From contig NZ_JAOZEV010000015.1 in the NCBI RefSeq assembly GCF_025847275.1, positions 1-64,000 on the forward strand: a DNA stretch of 64,000 bases, in the 5' to 3' direction. This DNA comes from Flavobacterium frigoritolerans (lineage in GTDB: Bacteria > Bacteroidota > Bacteroidia > Flavobacteriales > Flavobacteriaceae). Positions 60,001 through 64,000 of the stretch are shown in pieces. Made by a program: the position numbers and the translations under genes. The notes under the pieces were generated by a model. It saw only the letters and a program-made list of their open reading frames with translations, was not told where the DNA came from and ran no database searches. Position 1 is the first letter of the stretch. Each line of letters opens with the position of its first letter.

Positions 60001-60756
60001 ATCAACTTTTAACTCTGCTCCAGAAATTTTACTAATCGCTCCTGTAAAAGTTCTTTTTGAAGTTTTTTCATAACCAGTTGTAATCACAACTTCTTTTAAA
60101 TTCTGACCTACTTCACTTAAGCTAATTGTTAGTGGTGAATTTACAATATCAACTTCTTTAGTTTCCATACCTACGTAAGAAACTACTAGTTTGGTACTAT
60201 TAGCAGGCATATCTATCACGAAATTACCATCAAAATCAGTAAGTACTGCAACCTTGCTCCCTTTTGCAAGTACAGTAGCTCCTGGTAAAGGGTCGCCTCT
60301 TTGATCAATTACTTTTCCTTTTACAACAGGAATAAATAAACTCTCAAATAATGAACTTGATACATTTATATCTTCAAAGCTACCTGCCTGAGAGCTATCC
60401 TTTTGTAATATAATTTGATTACTTACCTCTGAGTAAGTAATATTAAACGGTTTAAGCACTCGATTAAGAATACTCGATAAAGTTTCATCATTTGCTTCGA
60501 TACTCACTTTTTGATTCAGTTGAGTCATTCTTGAGTTGTACGAAAACTTAACTTTTGCTGATTTTTCAAGTTTAGATAATGCGTTATCCAAACTTAAATT
60601 AACAACGTCAATAGTTACTTTCGTGTCCAACTTCCTTTGTCCTTTCACACTATTTGCCATAGTGACACTTGAAAAGACAAATGCCAAGACAAACTGAAAT
60701 AATGTTATTTTCATGATTCGAAAGAGTAATCGTTGTTTAACAACAGGTTTTTTCAT
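57049..60756 (-). CDS. SusC/RagA TonB-linked transporter with STN signalling domain
   Basis: A 1235-aa outer-membrane transducer/transporter. After the signal peptide come an STN (secretin/TonB N-terminal) domain at about 43-115 (VTIDVVNLSLDNALSKLEKSAKVKFSYNSRM), a carboxypeptidase-like domain (about 145-225, VKGKVIDQRGDPLPGATVLAKGS), the TonB box/plug (VVITTGYEKTSKRTFTGAISK, IEGKAAGVTVQNVTGTFG, LKDASATSIYGSRSLNGVVVVTTKQG) and the barrel ending YTFTLNISL. The STN domain normally touches the FecR anti-sigma protein, whose gene lies directly upstream with an ECF sigma gene, so substrate binding should switch on the operon. Confidence 0.95.
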   Translation of the reverse strand: MKKPVVKQRLLFRIMKITLFQFVLAFVFSSVTMANSVKGQRKLDTKVTIDVVNLSLDNALSKLEKSAKVKFSYNSRMTQLNQKVSIEANDETLSSILNRVLKPFNITYSEVSNQIILQKDSSQAGSFEDINVSSSLFESLFIPVVKGKVIDQRGDPLPGATVLAKGSKVAVLTDFDGNFVIDMPANSTKLVVSYVGMETKEVDIVNSPLTISLSEVGQNLKEVVITTGYEKTSKRTFTGAISKISGAELKVDGVADISRMIEGKAAGVTVQNVTGTFGTAPKITVRGSSSIFGDTKPLWVIDGVVQEDIINISFADLASGNSETLLSSSVAGLNSNDIQSIEILKDASATSIYGSRSLNGVVVVTTKQGRRDSPLKVSYSLEQSVRSVPNYNQYDILNSQESMSVFKEMESKGYLDLPSTVQGRYGGVYNILGKAINTYVPETGGYLVKNDLVSRNNFLKKYELANTDWFKVLFRPSITQSHSLSFSGGGKNNTFYASLGYYTDPGWTIADNVKQLSSNIKGTFFINDKLNITLSTMASVRDQQAPGTYESQKDEVFGKVTRDFDINPFSYVLNTSRTLRPYDENGNLEYYRNNWAPMNIVNELKNNYLDINVKDIRFQLDLDYKINSHLTYNLTGSARYANTTREHKILEGSNVVGAYNAMETTIVRDANIFLYKDPNDLSTPAVSVLPNGGFLRKFTNDMTSYNIRNSVNYRNTFNDKHEVEGFFGTELRSLDRNSDNFTAAGIQYDRGLTAFTDPRIIEKVINEGNSYFAFNAERERTVGFFGKVGYTYDRRYTASVTGRYDGSNRQGNSGSSRWLPTYTFSGKWNASEEKFMQNFKAVNNLALRASYGLTATAGPATNSLAIYKSMVANRLSLDDRETGIEIDELQNGDLTWEKQFETNIGLDLGLFNNRVQLVTDIYRRKAFDLVDYVVTSGIGGQKIKQGNNANMETKGLEIGLTTQNIVNRDFKWSTTFNFSVYNQEITKLENQPTAFDLIDGNGGNAVGRPRNSIYSYQFTGLNNQGLPTFVMQDGETNKITGANFQDNKNVTDYLKYEGSIEPNKSFGLANTFTYKNWSLYVFFVGSAGNKVRLNPIYDSEYDDLTVFTKDFTNRWINPGDENITNVPVIADKRLNANYDGARTLARAYNTYNYSDVRIADGDFVRLKNISISWEFPKEFKRKLGLNTFTLKGSAVNPWLIYSDKRLNGQDPEFRNTGGVAFPITSQYTFTLNISL

Positions 60757-60843
60757 AATTTTGGTTTGTTTAATTAATACTATTTACTGGGTATTGAGGA
60801 ACATCACAAATTACTCTTTACAGAGAGCAATTTGATTTTATCT

Positions 60844-60877
60844 AAGCGTCGAGAATGTTACAGCATCTTCGGCGCTT
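60844..60877 (-). promoter_or_regulatory. Hairpin between fecR and susC
   Basis: AAGCGTCGAGAATG pairs with CATCTTCGGCGCTT (two mismatches) around a 6-nt loop. No U-run follows on the minus strand, so it may be an mRNA-stability or attenuation hairpin between regulator and transport genes. Confidence 0.5.
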
Positions 60878-60912
60878 TTTTTATATATCATTTTTTACAT
60901 AAGCGTTAGGTT

Positions 60913-62034
60913 TTATTCACATCCATTAGATGTTATGATAATCTGATTTCCATTCATCTCATAACTAGTATTGTTACCAAGGCTTTTACAAATAATTTTA
61001 AGTTTCTCTGGTAATGGCTGGTCACTTAATGAGGTTGTAAGATGGCAATCTTTAAGTTTTGAATGGGGAAAATCAATCTTTACCAAATACGCTTGTTCAA
61101 TTGTTTTGAATATCTGCGTAACTGGAATATCAGTAAATTCGAAGCTTAATTGTTCAATATTACCTACAGAGTGCGCTAAAGACTCATCTAGTGTAATATC
61201 AGTAATTTTATTAAAAGTAAATCCCTGACGTACAAAACGTAAGGCTTGATTTGGTAATAAAACAACTTCTTTTCTTTTTGAACTCAAATTTGTAAGTAGT
61301 TCATTCGATCTTACAGTTACTTTTCCTGTACGAACAAGTACTTCAACATTAGGTTGGTCCGAATAAGCTTTGATCCTAAAGCTTGTTCCAACAACTCGTG
61401 TAACTATCTCATTGGCGAAGACGAAAAATGGTTTTTGTGGATTCTTACTAATTTCAAAAAAGCCTTCGCCAGATAGATAAACTTTTCTCTCGTTTCCTAT
61501 AAATATTTTAGGATAACTTAGCTTACTGTTTGGTTTTAACAAAACAGAACTACCATCAGATAAAGTTATAATTTGTGATTTATTGGTATTATTGGTTTGC
61601 TCTACAAGGCCCTCATAATTTTCACTTACAAGTTCTTTATAGGTAACAACTATAGTATCTGTTTTTGTATTATTTGTAAAGTACCAGCTAGCTACAAGTC
61701 CAAAAAATAAAATAGCTGCAGCACCACTAAGCCAATAATTATTCCAAAGTTTAAGTACAAGGGAGTTTGCTCCTTTTTGAGCAATTTCTTTTCTTTCAAT
61801 CTTATTCCAAGTAGATTCTAATGCTAATTGAATATCAGCTTGAGATAAAGTTGTCTCAGGAACATTCATTGCCAATAGCCACAAACGAGCTTCCTCTACT
61901 AATTTGGCACGTTTAGAATTCTCTAGAGTCCATTCTTCCCAGCGATCCAAATCTTCTTCAGTTTGGACCCATCTACGAAATGATTCATCAGCCAAAAAAT
62001 CTTCTAATTCTGTATAATTGTTACGTTCTTGCAT
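60913..62034 (-). CDS. FecR-family anti-sigma factor
   Basis: Inner-membrane anti-sigma regulator, 373 aa. The cytoplasmic N-terminal ~100 residues (LEDFLADESFRRWVQ and VEEARLWLLAM) bind sigma. A single membrane helix spans 101-119 (WLSGAAAILFFGLVASWYF). A periplasmic FecR domain (about 155-270: ITLSDGSSVLLKPNSKLSYPKIF, ERKVYLSGEGFFEISKNPQKPFFVFANEIVTRVVGTSFRIKAY) and a DUF4974-type C-terminus (LSFEFTDIPVTQIFKTIEQAYLVKIDFP) follow. It sits 90 nt after the sigma gene and before the STN-containing susC, the standard transduction order. Confidence 0.94.
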   Translation of the reverse strand: MQERNNYTELEDFLADESFRRWVQTEEDLDRWEEWTLENSKRAKLVEEARLWLLAMNVPETTLSQADIQLALESTWNKIERKEIAQKGANSLVLKLWNNYWLSGAAAILFFGLVASWYFTNNTKTDTIVVTYKELVSENYEGLVEQTNNTNKSQIITLSDGSSVLLKPNSKLSYPKIFIGNERKVYLSGEGFFEISKNPQKPFFVFANEIVTRVVGTSFRIKAYSDQPNVEVLVRTGKVTVRSNELLTNLSSKRKEVVLLPNQALRFVRQGFTFNKITDITLDESLAHSVGNIEQLSFEFTDIPVTQIFKTIEQAYLVKIDFPHSKLKDCHLTTSLSDQPLPEKLKIICKSLGNNTSYEMNGNQIIITSNGCE

Positions 62035-62124
62035 CTTAAAATAAGGGTTACAAAAACATAGAGGACAGTTTTTTATTTATATACTCACCAAATTATGATT
62101 TTTTTTACATTTAATTAAAAAAAA

Positions 62125-62736
62125 CTAAAAAAGGCTTGATGATAAGAGTACTAAAAGAGAAATATTACCTTTCCATTCTTTACGAAGATTCAATAAAGCG
62201 CGATGCAATAAATTGTTTGCCGATTGATAATTAACATTAAGCATGTCTGCAATTTGTTCTACATTAAGTCCTTCGTTGTATCTTAGGTATAATGCCTCTT
62301 TTTGTCTTGCTGGCAAACTATTCAATAATTTATTAAGATGTGAAACTTTACCAAAAGTCTCTTCATCAACAATAAGTTGATGTTCTATAGAAAAATCAAA
62401 CAAAAATTCAATCGAATCTATAGTAGTCGTTTTTCGAAAAATATGATCACGCTCATGAAGTCGAGCAATTCTCTTACGTACACTGGATAACATATATGCT
62501 TTTACAACAACTGAATCATCTAATGTTTCTCTATATACCCAAATATCAGTAAATACATCCTGTACACAATCCTGCACTTTTTCAGTAAAAGAAGAAAGCG
62601 AATTTCCATAACGAACCAAATGCGCATAATGCTTTTCAAAAAGTAATGAAAAAGCCTTTTCATCACCAGCCTTCAGATTATTCCAGAGTATAGAATCATC
62701 AAGGATATCTACCTTCGTTATTGTTTGGCTTTTCAT
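62125..62736 (-). CDS. ECF RNA polymerase sigma factor (Bacteroidetes FecI type)
   Basis: Alternative sigma factor of 203 aa. Region 2 (about 25-95) has FSLLFEKHYAHLVRYGNSLSSFTEKVQDCVQDVFTDIWVYRE. Region 4 (about 138-190) has LNSLPARQKEALYLRYNEGLNVEQIADMLNVNYQSANNLLHRALLNLRKEW. It belongs to the sigma-70 family 1 of Bacteroidetes. It is the first gene of a six-gene minus-strand block (sigma, fecR, susC, susD, metallohydrolase, DUF4302) that it very likely drives once released by FecR. A short hydrophobic C-terminal tail (ISLLVLLSSSLF) is unusual but seen in relatives. Confidence 0.94.
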   Translation of the reverse strand: MKSQTITKVDILDDSILWNNLKAGDEKAFSLLFEKHYAHLVRYGNSLSSFTEKVQDCVQDVFTDIWVYRETLDDSVVVKAYMLSSVRKRIARLHERDHIFRKTTTIDSIEFLFDFSIEHQLIVDEETFGKVSHLNKLLNSLPARQKEALYLRYNEGLNVEQIADMLNVNYQSANNLLHRALLNLRKEWKGNISLLVLLSSSLF

Positions 62737-63492
62737 AATTTGGTTTTGGTTAATTGGTAATTTTCAATGCAAACATACTGACGTACAAGACAGTCTGAAT
62801 TATCATTAAATTTTTTTGGTTTAAGAATTTCAATGCTAACAAATAAAAACCTACATTTTATTTTTTTGATGAATTGATGTTCTACTGTATTTTTAGATTT
62901 ATAAGTAGCAATCAATTTAACAAATGATTTTATTTTTATTAACATTTCAATGAATTTCAATCGTGATTGTATTGTGACAATTCGAATAAATACGCTTATT
63001 TACAAAACTTTACAACCCTTACTATCAGGAAACAGTTTAGTAATAGGTTTCTATTTATTAAACAAAACATCTAAAAAAGTAAAAGTTAAATTTAACCTTA
63101 TATTTAATGTTTTATTAACAAACATAAACAATTATGAATAGAAAAATAATTTATAATCACAAATTTTTAAAGAAATATAACAATCAAAATGAAATTGCAT
63201 TTTTTTATAGAAATTGACTTTTTTTAAGCATGTAAACTAAAAATTCGATAACTTTAGGTTTACTTATTTTTTCAAATAAAAAAACAAAAACATATAGACG
63301 ATACCGTTTATCAACAAAGCAACAAACTATCTAACATTACATTTTTTGTACTTAAAACTCATTAAAAAACACAACATTCTTACAAACAACTAACTTGTAT
63401 TACATTAAACAAGAAAAATAGGCTACTTTTATATAAAAATTTTCCTATAATATGTAACTTTATTATTTTCTAACAACTTTAAAATTTTAATT
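62737..63492. other. Long AT-rich gene-free region
   Basis: About 755 bp between the sigma gene and the cupin-like gene on opposite strands. Only low-quality short ORFs occur, and I see no RNA gene or repeat. It must hold both divergent promoters. TAACTTTA near 63454 is one mismatch from a TAnnTTTG box for the plus-strand gene. Confidence 0.4.
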
Positions 63493-64000
63493 ATGGCGTT
63501 TGAATATATAGAAATTGAAAGAGTAGAAAAACTTACCAAAAAAGAATTTATAGAAAACTATTATAAACCTCAAAAGCCAGTAGTTATAACTAATCAAATC
63601 GAAGATTGGCCTGCCTTTACAAAATGGAATTTTGACTTTTTAAGAGAAGTTGCAGGTGATAAAACGGTTCCTTTATACGATAATCGCAAAACGGATCATA
63701 CCAAAAAAGTTAATGAGCCCGATTTTACAATGACTATGTCTGAATATGTCGACATACTCGAAAAAGGACCTACTCATTTACGCATATTTCTATATAATTT
63801 AATGAAAGATGTGCCATCAATGAAAAACGACATGCGATGGCCTAAACTGGGGCTTCGATTAATAAAAAGTTTACCATTGGTATTTTTTGGAGGTCAAAAT
63901 GCCAAAGTTTTTATGCATTATGATATTGATTTCCCTAATATATTCCATATCCATTTTCAAGGAAAAAAACAATGTGTATTAGTAGATCCTAAAGAAACAA
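63493..64000 (+). CDS. Cupin-like/JmjC-type protein (5' part, runs off the window)
   Basis: The first 169 codons of a gene truncated by the window end. The start is ATG 63493 after a long AT-rich leader. The sequence AFEYIEIERVEKLTKKEFIENYYKPQKPVVITNQIEDWPAF is the typical beginning of cupin-like (FIH/JmjC) hydroxylase-type proteins. Later KVFMHYDIDFPNIFHIHFQGKKQCVLVDP has the H-x-D iron motif (HYD) and the strand that normally precedes the 2-oxoglutarate site. A Fe(II)/2-oxoglutarate-dependent oxygenase is the simplest reading, but the distal His lies outside the window. Confidence 0.82.
   Translation, partial: MAFEYIEIERVEKLTKKEFIENYYKPQKPVVITNQIEDWPAFTKWNFDFLREVAGDKTVPLYDNRKTDHTKKVNEPDFTMTMSEYVDILEKGPTHLRIFLYNLMKDVPSMKNDMRWPKLGLRLIKSLPLVFFGGQNAKVFMHYDIDFPNIFHIHFQGKKQCVLVDPKET

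Noticed and set aside
62950..63141. 63-aa ORF in the gap before the cupin gene
   Set aside because: AT-rich, no motif, no promoter box; composition matches non-coding surroundings.

Overview
The window is low-GC chromosomal DNA from a member of the Bacteroidota, most likely a Flavobacterium-like Flavobacteriaceae. The support is SusC/SusD pairs, Bacteroidetes-type TAnnTTTG -7 promoter boxes, DUF4374/PepSY iron loci, an ECF sigma/FecR pair next to a SusC with an STN domain, and a glycosylasparaginase very like the Elizabethkingia (Flavobacterium) meningosepticum enzyme. I saw no rRNA, tRNA, CRISPR array, transposase or phage gene. Species assignment is inference.

Layout. 0.1-3.4 kb: small housekeeping/stress genes (HxlR and MarR regulators, NAD(P)H oxidoreductase, GNAT acetyltransferase, RhtA-like exporter). 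3.7-8.9 kb: iron/siderophore locus 1 (DUF4374 lipoprotein and TonB receptor, divergent from an AraC regulator). 9.0-12.1 kb: Mpo1-like protein, DUF3754 protein and YkgJ Cys-cluster protein, separated by islands of inverted CCTTTGAACCTCAG-type repeats. 12.2-33.6 kb: a large mannose-glycan utilisation region with glycosylasparaginase, ROK kinase, GH125, two GH92, a GH2 beta-mannosidase, SusD, SusC, a LacI regulator, mannose-6-phosphate isomerase and GH97. Four copies of one palindromic LacI operator tie susC, lacI and GH97 into one predicted regulon.

33.7-42.7 kb: a metal/thiol-redox region with duplicated Cys-rich secreted peptides, duplicated TlpA thioredoxins, two HMA-domain proteins, an outer membrane protein, DsbD and an OmpR/CusS-type two-component system. 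42.8-49.4 kb: iron/siderophore locus 2, a fuller paralogue of locus 1 (PepSY membrane protein, DUF4374 lipoprotein, TonB receptor, divergent AraC), resembling XusABC of Bacteroides. 49.4-50.9 kb: AraC regulator with a DUF417 (YkgB/RclC-like) membrane protein. 51.0-53.0 kb: an orphan accessory patch with an unrecognised 251-aa protein, a lipoprotein, a decayed copy of the first gene's 3' end, and a bacteriocin-like small peptide. 53.3-62.7 kb: an ECF sigma/FecR-controlled SusC/SusD operon with a zinc-metallohydrolase lipoprotein and a DUF4302 lipoprotein. The last 0.5 kb holds the start of a cupin/JmjC-like gene that runs off the window.

How it works together (inference). The 12-34 kb region imports mannose-rich glycans (yeast mannan or high-mannose N-glycans) through SusCD, trims them with GH92/GH125/GH2, and sends mannose to glycolysis through the ROK kinase and ManA. 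One GH92 has Gln in place of the usual catalytic Glu, as in mannosyl-phosphate-cleaving family members. The GH2 enzyme appears to lack two internal Ig-like domains. The two iron loci share an identical promoter geometry: a 21-bp-spaced GGATT direct repeat placed 33 nt from a TAnnTTTG box, giving a concrete prediction for AraC control of both receptors.
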